64,000 nucleotides of DNA from QAMX01 sp964515055 (GCA_964515055.1 CAZEUG010000002.1:1-64000), one strand, 5' to 3'; positions 7,772-17,034 are shown, counted from the first letter of the stretch. Program-made: numbers and translations. Notes: generated by a model from the sequence alone, not told the origin.

Positions 7772-9325
7772 ATGAACAAGACACCTCAGAAAAAACAGCC
7801 GGCTGCCAGGAATGCGGCCAGCCGCCCCGCACAGACTCAGAAGCCGTCTGAATCGTCTTTCCGCTCCAGGCTGCACCATTTCAACTTTCAGCTGCGGAAA
7901 CAGCGGCTGAAATACGGCACCATGGCCACCGTCATGTCGCTGCTGATCATTGCTGCCATCATTCTCGCAAACGTCCTGGTCGGCATCGGCACCGACAAAT
8001 ACGGCCTGAAATTCGATATGACGAGCGACCGTCGCTTCGAGCTGAGCGACGAGACCATCGATATGCTCGAACATCTGGACGAAAAGGTTTCCTTCTACGT
8101 CTTCATGACGGAGGATCATTTCCGTGCCCAGACCTACGGCGACGAAATGACCGAAATTCTCTACCGCTACGAGGTCTACTCGGACGGCATGGTCGAGGTT
8201 GAGTTCGTCGATCCGGTTCGGAATCCGGGCTTCGTCAAGAAATATGAGGACATCGTGGAAATCAGCAACGGCTCCATCGTGGTTGAAAAGGGCGAACGGC
8301 ACCGTTCGTTCTCGCTGTCTGATCTCTATTACTGGTACGATTCCACCCAGTCGTCCGTCGTCGGCCTGTCCATTGAGCGCAAGCTGACCACCGCCATCGC
8401 CTACATGAACATTGAGAATCCGCCGAAGGCCATCGTTCTGACCGGCCACAGCGAAATCGGTGCATCCACCATTGCCTCACAGCTCTACGAGGCCAACTAC
8501 ACCGTTTCCACTCTGAATCTTTTGGAGGGCGACAACGACATTCCAGACGATGTCACGCTCGTTGTGCTCTGCTGCCCGACAACGGATTACACGGAAGAAG
8601 AAATTCTGAAGCTGGAAAAGTATCTGGCGACCTACCGCAATTTTGTCTACATCACCGGCGCGGATGCACCGTCCCTGACCAATCTGGAGCTGCTCTTCCA
8701 CGAATGGGGTGTTGCGTTTGAGGACGCGCTGGTCTGTGATGCGGGCTACCGCTACAGCGATTACACCAACGTCTACACCTTCGCTGCCTCCACCGATGCC
8801 GCCTTCACGGAGGGCTTCTCCTCCTCGAAGTATGTCGTGGCACCGCGCTCCAAGGTCATGAAGCAGCTCTGGACGGAATCCGGTCTGATCTCGTCTGTTG
8901 AGGTTTTGCAGACCTCGCCGGAGTCCTATGCCAAGCTGAAGAATGATTCTGAATCCATCACATCCTATGAACGCACCGACGGCGATCTGAGTGGCAGCTT
9001 CTCCGCAGCCATCTTTGTCTCGCGTTCGCAGATCATCAACAATCAGACCAAAACCACCAATCTGCTCTTCCTCTCCAGCCCCTATCTGTTCACCGGTGAA
9101 CTGGTCAACAGTGACAGCTTCGGCAATATGCGCTTCATGACCAACATTTTCGACGAATTCAACGATTCGGGCGTGACCGTTTCCGTCAAGAGTAAGCGGT
9201 TTACGGATCCGGAGCTTGAAGTCATCGGCAACCAGCTGACTGTCGTTCTGGTGCTGCTCTGCGTCATTCCGGCCGCCATTATCATTTTCGGGATTGTTGT
9301 CTGGTACAGGAGGAAGAACCGCTGA
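7772..9325 (+). CDS. GldG-like ABC auxiliary protein
   Basis: This 517-residue protein has a basic N-terminal tail (1-48), one membrane helix (about 51-72), a long extracellular region and a second helix at the C-terminus (about 490-511) ending in YRRKNR. This is the layout of the GldG / ABC-type uncharacterised transport auxiliary family. The extracytoplasmic part includes the conserved stretch DLYYWYDS and a ThuA-like segment with AIVLTGHSEIG. In Bacteroidetes GldA, GldF and GldG form a complex needed for gliding; in Firmicutes related sets occur without gliding and the cargo is not known to me. It follows the permease by 18 bases and its TGA overlaps the next ATG by one base. Confidence 0.85.
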   Translation: MNKTPQKKQPAARNAASRPAQTQKPSESSFRSRLHHFNFQLRKQRLKYGTMATVMSLLIIAAIILANVLVGIGTDKYGLKFDMTSDRRFELSDETIDMLEHLDEKVSFYVFMTEDHFRAQTYGDEMTEILYRYEVYSDGMVEVEFVDPVRNPGFVKKYEDIVEISNGSIVVEKGERHRSFSLSDLYYWYDSTQSSVVGLSIERKLTTAIAYMNIENPPKAIVLTGHSEIGASTIASQLYEANYTVSTLNLLEGDNDIPDDVTLVVLCCPTTDYTEEEILKLEKYLATYRNFVYITGADAPSLTNLELLFHEWGVAFEDALVCDAGYRYSDYTNVYTFAASTDAAFTEGFSSSKYVVAPRSKVMKQLWTESGLISSVEVLQTSPESYAKLKNDSESITSYERTDGDLSGSFSAAIFVSRSQIINNQTKTTNLLFLSSPYLFTGELVNSDSFGNMRFMTNIFDEFNDSGVTVSVKSKRFTDPELEVIGNQLTVVLVLLCVIPAAIIIFGIVVWYRRKNR

Positions 9326-10809
9326 TGAAAAAACAATTCAAAACGCTGATTCTCTGTTTCCTGGTCGTTGTTCTGCTGGGAGCTGCGTATCTGGTCATTT
9401 CCTCGCTGCTCCCGGATGAGGACACATCGGACAACAAAAAGATGATGCTGATTTCCGGCAGTGATGACCCGATGTTCGCTGTCAAGGTGGAATTCCCCGC
9501 CTCCCGGCAGGACGGCTACAAGTACATTATCGGCAAGGTGCCCCAGCCGGACGATACAATTCTGTATGTCCTGCAGGACAACGGCATTTACGACGGCTTT
9601 TCCTACAGCCAGTCGCTGCTGGAAGAGGCGTTTACCCGTCTGATGTCTCTGGAGGCCACTGAGCTGGTGTATGAAGAAGTGGACAATCTGTCCGACTACG
9701 GTCTGGACGATGCAAACGCCGTCCGTGTGACGGCGACGCCGTATGACACGCTGTCGGAGGCGGATGCGAATATCCAGCCGATCACCCTGCTGATCGGCGA
9801 ATACAACTCCCTGTCGGACGCGTATTACGCCAAGCTGGCGGATCAGTCTGCTGTGTATATGATCTCCGCATCGAGCGCCGGCGTCTTTCTGAACGGCCCG
9901 GATCGCTACCGTTCGACGGACATTCTGCCGTCCTTCGGCACCTACTATGACAATCTGAAGTCCGTGACTCTGCACGCGGCCAACGGTGAGGTCATTGTCA
10001 TGGAACGCCACGAAACGTTCGAGTCCGATGTGGAGGGCGAGCTGATCTACACCACCTTCCGGATGATCGAGCCATACTACGCCTACGTCAGCGATACGGT
10101 CGTGAGCGAGGACTTTCTGGATCAGCTGTCATCCCTCGTGGTGTTGCAGGTGGTGGAAAATCATCCGAAGGACCTGTCCGTATACCATCTGGATGAAGAA
10201 AACGTCGTCACAGTGGATATTGTGACACGGGACGACGTGAAAACCACGCTGCACTTCGGCGTCGTCGGCTCCACGATCTACATCATGGTGGACGGCATCG
10301 ACAGCGTCTATGCGGGCTTCGGCGAAATCACGTTCGGCGAGCTGACGTCGATGGATTTGCGCAGCAATCTTGTCTGGCTGCACAACATCAAGGATGTCAC
10401 GCGGCTTGAAATGGAGCTGCCAGACGGCTCCTATTCGATCGAGATCGATGATTCCATCGATGACGAAACAAGTACCGGCACGTTTGTCGCCGTAATGAAC
10501 GGTCTGGCGCTCTCCGAGTCCAACGGCCGCCGTCTGTACACCAGCGTCATTTCCATCCAGTATGACGATCTGATGGCCAATGAAGCAATTGAGGAAACGC
10601 CCTCCTATTCGTTCCGGATCACCTACCGTTCCGGCTACACCGAATCTGTCCGCTTCTACAAGGCAACCAGCCGTCAGTATATCGTCTGTCTGGGCGATGA
10701 GGCCATGCCGGAAGCGTCCAACTTCTGCGCGAATATCACGTATCTGCGCAGGATTTCCGAAAACGTTCAGACGATTCTGAACGGCGGAACCATTGAAAAT
10801 TACTACTGA
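9325..10809 (+). CDS. DUF4340-type membrane-anchored protein
   Basis: This 494-residue protein starts with one signal-anchor helix (residues 7-26), leaving a large extracytoplasmic domain. That domain has repeated beta-rich units with motifs such as YGLDDANAVRVTA and ITLLIGEY, which fit the DUF4340 family commonly found after GldG-like genes. It probably works with the ABC exporter outside the membrane. The start codon overlaps the previous stop by one base (TGATG), so the two are translationally coupled. It is the last gene of the operon, followed by a strong hairpin terminator. No enzyme motif is visible. Confidence 0.8.
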   Translation: MKKQFKTLILCFLVVVLLGAAYLVISSLLPDEDTSDNKKMMLISGSDDPMFAVKVEFPASRQDGYKYIIGKVPQPDDTILYVLQDNGIYDGFSYSQSLLEEAFTRLMSLEATELVYEEVDNLSDYGLDDANAVRVTATPYDTLSEADANIQPITLLIGEYNSLSDAYYAKLADQSAVYMISASSAGVFLNGPDRYRSTDILPSFGTYYDNLKSVTLHAANGEVIVMERHETFESDVEGELIYTTFRMIEPYYAYVSDTVVSEDFLDQLSSLVVLQVVENHPKDLSVYHLDEENVVTVDIVTRDDVKTTLHFGVVGSTIYIMVDGIDSVYAGFGEITFGELTSMDLRSNLVWLHNIKDVTRLEMELPDGSYSIEIDDSIDDETSTGTFVAVMNGLALSESNGRRLYTSVISIQYDDLMANEAIEETPSYSFRITYRSGYTESVRFYKATSRQYIVCLGDEAMPEASNFCANITYLRRISENVQTILNGGTIENYY

Positions 10810-10825
10810 TTGCACTCATCCACAA

Positions 10826-10855
10826 AAAGCGCCCGCACAACTGTGCGGGCGCTTT
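10826..10855. terminator. Bidirectional terminator between convergent genes
   Basis: AAAGCGCCCGCACA and its exact complement form a stem of up to 14 pairs around a tiny loop. A run of five T follows on the - strand; the + strand tail is CTTTCCTTT. It ends both the ABC operon and the pseudouridine synthase operon. Confidence 0.85.
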
Positions 10856-10875
10856 CCTTTGGTTCGTGATTTTTT

Positions 10876-11607
10876 TCAATCGGCTTCCGTCATGTTGACG
10901 GCCTGTCGGAGCTGTCGGGATTCCTCCGCTGTCAGCGGGCGATATTCCCCGGGTAAGAGTGTTTCATCCAGTACGAGTGGCCCCATACGAAGGCGTTTCA
11001 GATAGCGCACCGGTGCGCCGCGTGCTGCCAGCATCCGCTTCACCTGATGGAATTTTCCTTCATGCAGTGTCACCAGGCACGCGCCGTCTTCCAGCGGTTC
11101 CAGTCCGGCGGGCATACAGACCAGGCCGTCTCCCAGCGTCATGCCCGCAGCAAAGGCAGTGACGTCCGTCTCATCGAGTGTTCCGTCAACCTGGGCGTAA
11201 TAGACCTTATCGACGTGGTGCTTCGGGCTGAGGAGGGCGTGTGCCAGCGGGCCGTCATTGCTCAGCAGCAGCAGCCCCTCCGTATCGCGATCGAGGCGTC
11301 CCACCGGGAAGAGGCCGCGCTTTTGCAGCTCCGGCGGGAGCAGATCGAGTACCGTTCGGCTGTGACCGTCCTCGGTGGCGGACAGAACGCCCGCCGGCTT
11401 GTGCATCATCAGATCGGTATAGCGGGTATAGGCCAGTGGCTGGCCGTCTACGGCAATCTGCACAGCCTGCGGGTCGCATTTCAGATCGGGGCTCCGCGCC
11501 GCGATGCCGTTGACCGTGATGCGACCTGCGCGAACCAGCCGTGCGACATCCCGTCTGGAATACTGACCCATGGAGGCAATGAGCTTATCGATTCGCTCCA
11601 TACTCAC
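10876..11607 (-). CDS. RsuA/RluB-family 16S/23S rRNA pseudouridine synthase
   Basis: This 243-residue enzyme isomerises a uridine to pseudouridine in rRNA. Residues 3-60 form an S4 RNA-binding domain (MERIDKLIASMGQYSRRD and later AGRITVNG). The catalytic Asp lies in GRLDRDTEGLLLLSNDG, the motif of the RsuA/RluB/RluE/RluF branch. FHQVKRMLAARG near the C-terminus is also characteristic of this branch. The length matches RsuA. Its ATG overlaps the stop of the upstream dehydrogenase by 4 bases (ATGA). The exact target uridine cannot be told from sequence. Confidence 0.9.
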   Translation of the reverse strand: MSMERIDKLIASMGQYSRRDVARLVRAGRITVNGIAARSPDLKCDPQAVQIAVDGQPLAYTRYTDLMMHKPAGVLSATEDGHSRTVLDLLPPELQKRGLFPVGRLDRDTEGLLLLSNDGPLAHALLSPKHHVDKVYYAQVDGTLDETDVTAFAAGMTLGDGLVCMPAGLEPLEDGACLVTLHEGKFHQVKRMLAARGAPVRYLKRLRMGPLVLDETLLPGEYRPLTAEESRQLRQAVNMTEAD

Positions 11608-12365
11608 GGCAGGAAGCCCCCATCGACTGTCAGCACCTGTCCCGTCACAAAGGAGGCCGCATCCGATGCCAGATAAAGCACCGCGCCTGCGATATCCTCC
11701 GGTGTGCCCAGTCGGCCAAGCGCCGTCTGTTCAGCCAGGTCGCGCAGCGTTGCCTCACCCAGCACCTGAACCATATCGGTTTGAATGACGCCGGGCGCGA
11801 CGCAGTTGACGCGAATCCCGCTGGGTGCCAGCTCCATTGCCAGCGAACGGGTCAGGCCGATCAGTGCGTGCTTGGTGCAGGAATAGGTCACTTCGCAGGA
11901 CGCGCCGTGCTGTCCCCAGATGGACGAGACGTTGATGATGCAGCCGGATTTTACGTGCAGCATATGCGGCAGGACGGCCTGAATCGTGTGGCGGGCACCG
12001 TTCAGGTTGACCGCGAAATAGCGGTTCCACAGCTCATCGGTCACGTCCTGAAACAGCGCCTGACCGGCCACGCCCGCGTTGTTGACCAACAGGTTCACCG
12101 GCCCCAGCGTGCGCGTACAGGTCGATACCATCGCTTCAACGGCTTCGCGGTCGGCCACGTCGGCCTGAACGGCAATGGCACGGTGTCCCTGCTCCGTCAG
12201 CTGTTTGACCAGCGCTTCGGCCAGATCCTGCCGGGTATGGTAGTTGATGCAGATGTCATAGCCCGCGTTGGCCAGTGCTGTGGCGATGGCGCGGCCGATT
12301 CCGCGGGAGGAACCCGTGACCAGCGCCACGCCGCCGGGCATCGTCTGATGGTTTGGATGGTTCAT
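11604..12365 (-). CDS. Short-chain dehydrogenase/reductase (FabG-like)
   Basis: This 253-residue classical SDR has the NAD(P)-binding motif TGSSRGIG (about 17-24), NNAG in the beta-4 region, the catalytic Ser in INVSSIWG and the YxxxK pair in YSCTKHAL. The C-terminus GQVLTVDGGF is the usual SDR ending. Sequence features resemble 3-oxoacyl-ACP reductase FabG, but it is not beside fatty acid genes; it sits in an operon with purine nucleoside phosphorylase, ribokinase and a pseudouridine synthase, so the substrate is open. It starts 30 bases after the phosphorylase stop. Confidence 0.9.
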   Translation of the reverse strand: MNHPNHQTMPGGVALVTGSSRGIGRAIATALANAGYDICINYHTRQDLAEALVKQLTEQGHRAIAVQADVADREAVEAMVSTCTRTLGPVNLLVNNAGVAGQALFQDVTDELWNRYFAVNLNGARHTIQAVLPHMLHVKSGCIINVSSIWGQHGASCEVTYSCTKHALIGLTRSLAMELAPSGIRVNCVAPGVIQTDMVQVLGEATLRDLAEQTALGRLGTPEDIAGAVLYLASDAASFVTGQVLTVDGGFLP

Positions 12366-12395
12366 AGCAATTCTCTCTTTTCCGTTTCGGTGGCT

Positions 12396-13220
12396 TTATG
12401 CCATGGCCGCAATGGTATCGTGAACGAGTGCGGCAAACTGGGTGGCGCAGCGATCCGCCGTTTCCTTGACCTCCTGATGGGAGAGCGGCTGCTTGGACAG
12501 ACCGGCTGCCTGATTCGTGATGCAGCTGACACCGCAGACACGCATTTCCATGTGCCGGGCGGCAATGGCCTCGACGGCCGTGCTCATGCCGACGGCATCG
12601 GCGCCCAGGCGCCCCAGCGCCCGGATTTCCTCCGGCGATTCATATTGCGGACCGGTCAGCTGGACATAGGTACCTTCCTTCAGGGGAATGCCGTTCGCAG
12701 CGGCGGCGCTGCGGATCAGCTCATTCAGCTCAGGCTCGTAAATATGGCTCATATCCGGAAAGCGCGGCCCGACAGCAGCATCGTTTGCGCCGATCAGCGG
12801 GGACGGCACAAAGAGCGAAATCTGGCCGGTCAGCATCATAAAATCGCCCACCCGGAACGATGGGTTGATGCCGCCTGCTGCATTCGTCAGGAACAGGTTT
12901 TCCGCGCCCAGCAGGCGCATGACGCGCACCGGCAGCACGACGTCCTGCATGGCGTAGCCTTCATAGTAGTGGACACGCCCCTGCATGATGATCGTCGGCA
13001 CGTCGCCGATGCAGGCGCAGAGGAACCGGCCTCTGTGTCCTTCGACGGTAGAGGTCGGGAAGCCCTCCAGCTCGCTGTATTCGACCACGGCGGACGGCTG
13101 CAGTGCATCCGCAAAGGGGCCAAGGCCGGAGCCCAGAATCAATGCAGCTTTCGGGACAAAATCGGTTTTCTGTCGGAACGCCGCCGCACAGCGGCGCGCT
13201 TTTTCATATGGTGTTTCCAC
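12396..13220 (-). CDS. punA: Purine nucleoside phosphorylase (trimeric type)
   Basis: This 274-residue enzyme cleaves inosine or guanosine with phosphate to give the base and ribose 1-phosphate. Family motifs are ILGSGLGPFAD for phosphate binding, GHRGRF, TNAAGGINPSF and GMSTAVEAIAARHM. I place the start at a GTG (13220) because AGGAGG lies 8 bases upstream; a longer frame continues into the ribokinase gene but looks noncoding. The length then matches the family. It follows ribokinase by 43 bases, so the pair would handle ribose and base released from nucleosides. Confidence 0.92.
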   Translation of the reverse strand: METPYEKARRCAAAFRQKTDFVPKAALILGSGLGPFADALQPSAVVEYSELEGFPTSTVEGHRGRFLCACIGDVPTIIMQGRVHYYEGYAMQDVVLPVRVMRLLGAENLFLTNAAGGINPSFRVGDFMMLTGQISLFVPSPLIGANDAAVGPRFPDMSHIYEPELNELIRSAAAANGIPLKEGTYVQLTGPQYESPEEIRALGRLGADAVGMSTAVEAIAARHMEMRVCGVSCITNQAAGLSKQPLSHQEVKETADRCATQFAALVHDTIAAMA

Positions 13221-13263
13221 GGGAGATTCCTCCTCTTTTTCTTCGGTTGAATCGGTGCCGCGC

Positions 13264-14205
13264 TTATGCATCGAGTGGGTGCGCAGCGCACATGGTGTCA
13301 ATTTCCGATCGGGTCGGGCAGGAGACAGCCGCACCCTTCCGCTGAATCGCGAAGGAGGCCGCCATGCAGGCGCGGTGGACGGCCCGGACTTCATCCAAGC
13401 CCTCCGACAGCGCCACCGCCAGCACGCCGTTGAAGCAGTCACCCGCTCCGGTTGTATCCACCGGGCGAACGTGCGGCGCAGGAATCAGGCGTTCCAGTCC
13501 CGGACGGACAATGGCCGCACCCTTGTCGCCCAGCGTCAGCACGGCGCAGGCCGCACCCAGCTTCAGCAGTGCCCGACCGGCTCGAATCGCATCGTCAGGC
13601 GTCTGGATGACGATGCCCGTATAAAATTCGGCTTCCGTTTCGTTGGGCGTGATATAGTCGGCGCAGGCGATCAGCTCTGCGGGGAGCTCGACGGCCGGTG
13701 CCGGATTCAGGATGCACCGGCAGCCGCAGCGCTTGGCCAGTCGAGCCGCTGCCAACGACACCTGCGGGTTCACCTCGTTTTGCAGAATGACGGCATCCGC
13801 CCCGGCGATTTCGGCCTGTGCAGCCAGCACATCGTCCGGCGTGATGCACGCATTGGCACCCGACGCCACGATGATGCGGTTCTGGCCGCTCGTCTCATCG
13901 ACCAGAATGGTCGCCGTGCCGGTTGCCGTATGCGGTGTCACCGTGACAAAGGTCGGATCGATTCCTTCCTGCCGGTAATGCGCCCCGGCAAACGCGCCCA
14001 GTGCGTCATCGCCGATGCGTGTGATCATGGTCACGGCTGCCCCGGCGCGGCGTGCCGCCGTGGCTTGATTCGTTCCTTTTCCGCCGATGCTCATCTGGAA
14101 TTCCGTTCCGAGCACCGTTTCGCCGCCACGCGGAATCAAGGGGGTGAAGACCGTCAAATCCACATTGCAGCTGCCGGGTACCACCACTTTTACCTGTTTT
14201 GCCAT
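13264..14205 (-). CDS. rbsK: Ribokinase
   Basis: This 313-residue PfkB-family kinase phosphorylates ribose to ribose 5-phosphate. The N-terminal signature is GGKGTNQATAARRAGA, and the C-terminal signature with the catalytic base Asp and anion hole is DTTGAGDCFNGVLA. NAD-independent fold features such as NPAP and NETEAEF are also as in ribokinases. Length is typical. It is the promoter-proximal gene of a four-gene - strand operon with punA, an SDR and a pseudouridine synthase. No ribose transporter or RbsD is next to it. Confidence 0.93.
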   Translation of the reverse strand: MAKQVKVVVPGSCNVDLTVFTPLIPRGGETVLGTEFQMSIGGKGTNQATAARRAGAAVTMITRIGDDALGAFAGAHYRQEGIDPTFVTVTPHTATGTATILVDETSGQNRIIVASGANACITPDDVLAAQAEIAGADAVILQNEVNPQVSLAAARLAKRCGCRCILNPAPAVELPAELIACADYITPNETEAEFYTGIVIQTPDDAIRAGRALLKLGAACAVLTLGDKGAAIVRPGLERLIPAPHVRPVDTTGAGDCFNGVLAVALSEGLDEVRAVHRACMAASFAIQRKGAAVSCPTRSEIDTMCAAHPLDA

Positions 14206-14259
14206 CTGTTTTTTCCGCCTTTCCGTTGGCCTCCGCCATTCAGTTGTCTGCTGATTATA

Positions 14260-14288
14260 AGTATACCGAAAACCGACCGCAATGTCAA
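14260..14288 (-). promoter_or_regulatory. Consensus promoter of the rbsK operon
   Basis: On the - strand a perfect TTGACA (14288-14283) is 17 bases from TATACT (14265-14260), about 55 bases before the rbsK start. The divergent feoA gene lies on the other side; I see no clear promoter for it. Confidence 0.88.
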
Positions 14289-14360
14289 ATGCATCGTTGG
14301 ATTCATAGACTGAATCGGAGGGCTCTGCGCCTTCTAATCTGTCGTATGGAGGGAATCAAG

Positions 14361-14642
14361 ATGGGGGAAACGACATTGGATCGGCTTCCGTTCGGATGCT
14401 GCGCCGTCGTCTGTGCGGTGGATGCGCCGCTGCATGAGCTGCGCCGGCTGCTGGATCTCGGCCTGATTGACGGGACGGAAATTGAACCGGTGCTGTCCAG
14501 CCCATTCGGGAATCCGCGGGCCTATCGCTTTCGCGGCGCGGTGATTGCGCTCCGCAATGTGGATGCGCACGTTGTCCGTGTTCGGCCTCTCGGAGCCCCG
14601 TTCCAAAATCATGGAAATCCATCCTTCTGCATCAGTTGCTGA
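14361..14642 (+). CDS. feoA: FeoA-like ferrous iron transport protein
   Basis: This 93-residue protein has the SH3-like FeoA fold: a start TTLDRLPFGCCAVV, the helix LRRLLDLGLIDGTEIEPV and the final strands YRFRGAVIALRNVDAHVVRV. These follow the usual FeoA pattern with LGLxxGTxI and the final residues for an iron-linked regulator. The ATG at 14361 follows GGAGGGAATCAAG. The C-terminal tail is longer than usual, ends FCISC and overlaps the feoB start by 32 bases, suggesting translational coupling. FeoA partners FeoB at the membrane. Confidence 0.88.
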   Translation: MGETTLDRLPFGCCAVVCAVDAPLHELRRLLDLGLIDGTEIEPVLSSPFGNPRAYRFRGAVIALRNVDAHVVRVRPLGAPFQNHGNPSFCISC

Positions 14643-16689
14643 TGCGTATACCGTTTGTCTGGCCGGGCAGCCGAACGTCGGCAAGAGTACGGTGTTCAAC
14701 GCGCTGACCGGTCTGCGGCAGCACACCGGGAACTGGCCGGGGAAAACCGTCGAGTGCGCCTGCGGACGGTTTTCCTGCCCGGCGAGCGGGCATACATTTC
14801 TGATCACCGACCTGCCCGGCACCTATTCCCTGCTGCCGTCCTCTGCGGAGGAGGAGCTGGCGCGGGACGCCATCTGCTTCGGCGATGCGGACGCCGTACT
14901 CATGGTGGCAGACGCCACCTGTCTGGAGCGCAGTCTGATTTTCTGTTTGCAGGTGCTGGAAACTGGACGGCGTGCGCTGCTCTGCATCAATCTGGTCGAT
15001 GAGGCCGCCAGAAAGGGCATTCGCATCAACTGTGACGCGCTGCATGCGGCATTGGGGATTCCTGTTGTCCTCACATCGGCGCGAAGTGGTCAGGGGCTCC
15101 CGGAGCTGGTGGAAGCGCTGGACGCGCTCTGCTCCGCGCCGCATTCTTCGCCGCGTCGGCGGGTGGGCGATTCGCCGGTGCCGTCCGAGGTGCTGCACCC
15201 ATTGACCGCTGCTGTCGCCGAAGCGCTTCCGGCCTCTGACCCACTGTCGCCTGAATGGGTGGCACTCCGGCTTTTAGAGGGGGAACCGGCGCTCGTGCGT
15301 GTCATTGATCAGCGTGTGGGCAATGTGCCCGCGCTGAAGGCTGCTGTCGCTGAGGCACAGACCGCCGTCCACATTTCCGGGGACGAGTTGACGGCGCGCA
15401 CCATCCGCGCCACCGTTACGTCCTCCGCCGCCATCTGCCGTACTGCCGTTTCGGTTGCGCCTGATTGCCGCGGCGTTCGCGTCAGTCGCCTCGATCGATG
15501 GCTGACTGCCCGGAAAACCGGCATTCCGCTGATGCTGCTGATGCTCGGCGCGATTCTCTGGCTGACCATTGCCGGAGCGAATGCGCCGTCCGCGCTGCTG
15601 TCCGATGCGCTGTTTGCGCTGGAAGGCCATCTGCACGCATTAGCCGCTGCGGGACACCTGCCTGCGTTTCTGTCCGGCCTGCTGATTGACGGGCTGTATC
15701 GGACGGTGGCCTGGGTGATTGCCGTCATGCTGCCGCCGATGGCCATCTTTTTTCCGCTGTTCACGCTGCTGGAGGACGGTGGAATTCTGCCGCGGATTGC
15801 GCTGAACCTCGATCACTGCTTTTGCAGAGCCGGGGCGCACGGCAAGCAGGCGCTGACCATGTGTATGGGGCTTGGCTGCAACGCGTGTGGCGTTACAGGC
15901 TGTCGGATCATCGATTCGCCGCGGGAACGGCTGATTGCCATCCTGACCAACGCATTTGTGCCATGCAACGGTCGCTTTCCCACGCTGATTGCGCTCGGCA
16001 CACTGCTGACGGCCGGTGTGGTCGGCTGGCAAAAATCTCTCTGCTCCGCCGGGATTCTGACCGCCCTGTTTGTCCTTTCGGTGGCGATGACGCTTCTGGC
16101 GTCCCGACTGCTGGCGCATACGCTGCTCCGCGGGCAGCGTTCGCACTTTGTGCTGGAGCTGCCGCCGTATCGCCGTCCGCAGATCGGTCGCGTCATCGTC
16201 CGCTCCATCGGCTCCCGGACGCTCTTTGTGCTGGGTCGCGCCGTCTCCGTGGCGGCACCGGCCGGGGCGCTGCTCTGGCTGCTTGCCAACTGTGCGCCCG
16301 GCGGCATCAGCCTGCTGGCGCGGCTGTCCGATGCGCTGACGCCGTTTGCCGCGGTGTTCGGCCTGGACGGTGCCATCCTGTTGGCGTTTCTGCTGGCCCT
16401 GCCCGCCAACGAGCTGTTCCTGCCGATTCTGGCCATGATCTACCGCGCCGGAACGAGCCTGACGGCCTATGGCTCCTATGCCGCGCTGTTTGCCGCAAAC
16501 GGCTGGTCGGCTGTGACGCTGATCTGCGTGCTGCTCTTGACGCTCTTTCATTTTCCGTGTGGCACGACGCTCCTCACGATTGCGCACGAAACGCGGAGTC
16601 TCCGGTGGACGCTGCTGGCCGCGGTGCTGCCCTGTCTCTTTGGGCTGCTGCTCTGTGCGGCCGTTCACGGTGTGGCGCTCCTCTTTTGA
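14611..16689 (+). CDS. feoB: FeoB ferrous iron transporter
   Basis: This 692-residue protein takes up Fe(II). The N-terminal G-protein has G1 GQPNVGKST (19-27), G3 DLPGTY, NLVD as the G4 equivalent and TSARSG as G5. The membrane part has two gate repeats with conserved cysteines; MGLGCNACGVTGCR followed by RERLIAILTNAFVPCNGRFP is the first. About eleven helices follow. The ATG at 14611 lies inside the 3' end of feoA. The length is at the short end for FeoB because no C-terminal FeoC-like domain is fused. Iron control by Fur cannot be confirmed, as I see no clear Fur box. Confidence 0.92.
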   Translation: MEIHPSASVADAYTVCLAGQPNVGKSTVFNALTGLRQHTGNWPGKTVECACGRFSCPASGHTFLITDLPGTYSLLPSSAEEELARDAICFGDADAVLMVADATCLERSLIFCLQVLETGRRALLCINLVDEAARKGIRINCDALHAALGIPVVLTSARSGQGLPELVEALDALCSAPHSSPRRRVGDSPVPSEVLHPLTAAVAEALPASDPLSPEWVALRLLEGEPALVRVIDQRVGNVPALKAAVAEAQTAVHISGDELTARTIRATVTSSAAICRTAVSVAPDCRGVRVSRLDRWLTARKTGIPLMLLMLGAILWLTIAGANAPSALLSDALFALEGHLHALAAAGHLPAFLSGLLIDGLYRTVAWVIAVMLPPMAIFFPLFTLLEDGGILPRIALNLDHCFCRAGAHGKQALTMCMGLGCNACGVTGCRIIDSPRERLIAILTNAFVPCNGRFPTLIALGTLLTAGVVGWQKSLCSAGILTALFVLSVAMTLLASRLLAHTLLRGQRSHFVLELPPYRRPQIGRVIVRSIGSRTLFVLGRAVSVAAPAGALLWLLANCAPGGISLLARLSDALTPFAAVFGLDGAILLAFLLALPANELFLPILAMIYRAGTSLTAYGSYAALFAANGWSAVTLICVLLLTLFHFPCGTTLLTIAHETRSLRWTLLAAVLPCLFGLLLCAAVHGVALLF

Positions 16690-16716
16690 CGCATTCGAGT
16701 GGCAAAGATTTCCAGT

Positions 16717-16745
16717 TTGAAGGCGTCCGATTCCGGCCATACTGT
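16717..16745 (+). promoter_or_regulatory. Promoter of the 55-residue membrane protein gene
   Basis: TTGAAG (16717-16722) and TACTGT (16740-16745) are 17 bases apart, about 50 bases before the start at 16794. Confidence 0.5.
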
Positions 16746-16793
16746 GATTGAAGTCGTCAGGCTTTGAGAAAAAAGAGGGAGACGGAAAAACGT

Positions 16794-16961
16794 ATGTCAT
16801 TTGTCAAGGGAATGGCCGTCGGCGTTCTGACCGGTGCCATCGCCGGAGTCATCTGTATGCCGAAGCCGCGTCACCAGTGTCGGCATATGCGAAAGAGCGC
16901 TGACAAGGCAGCACGAAGCATCGGTGAGCTGGTGGACAGTATCATCTCGGTTCTTGTTTAG
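16794..16961 (+). CDS. Small YtxH-like membrane protein
   Basis: This 55-residue protein starts MSFVKGMAVGVLTGAIAGVI, a single Gly-rich membrane helix of the YtxH-like kind, followed by a basic cytoplasmic part with CRHMRKSADKAARS and a hydrophobic tail. The ATG at 16794 has GAGGGAG upstream; an earlier in-frame ATG would give an odd basic extension. It follows feoB but has its own promoter-like sequence and is closed by a strong terminator, so it is probably a separate small transcription unit. No function is known from sequence. Confidence 0.7.
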   Translation: MSFVKGMAVGVLTGAIAGVICMPKPRHQCRHMRKSADKAARSIGELVDSIISVLV

Positions 16962-16965
16962 CGGA

Positions 16966-17011
16966 AAAACGACGCGGTGTTGCCCGAAAATCGGCAGCGC
17001 CGCGTCGTTTT
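16966..17011 (+). terminator. Rho-independent terminator
   Basis: AAAACGACGCGG (16966-16977) pairs with CCGCGTCGTTTT (17000-17011) across a loop that can form a second stem. It follows the 55-residue protein gene and precedes the pth promoter. Confidence 0.85.
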
Positions 17012-17034
17012 CTGTCGTTCTCTGTCTGTTATCC

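Noticed and set aside
6968..8449. A 493-codon - strand frame opposite the permease and GldG-like genes
   Set aside because: It spans two real genes with overlapping coupling signals on the other strand, so it is an antisense shadow.
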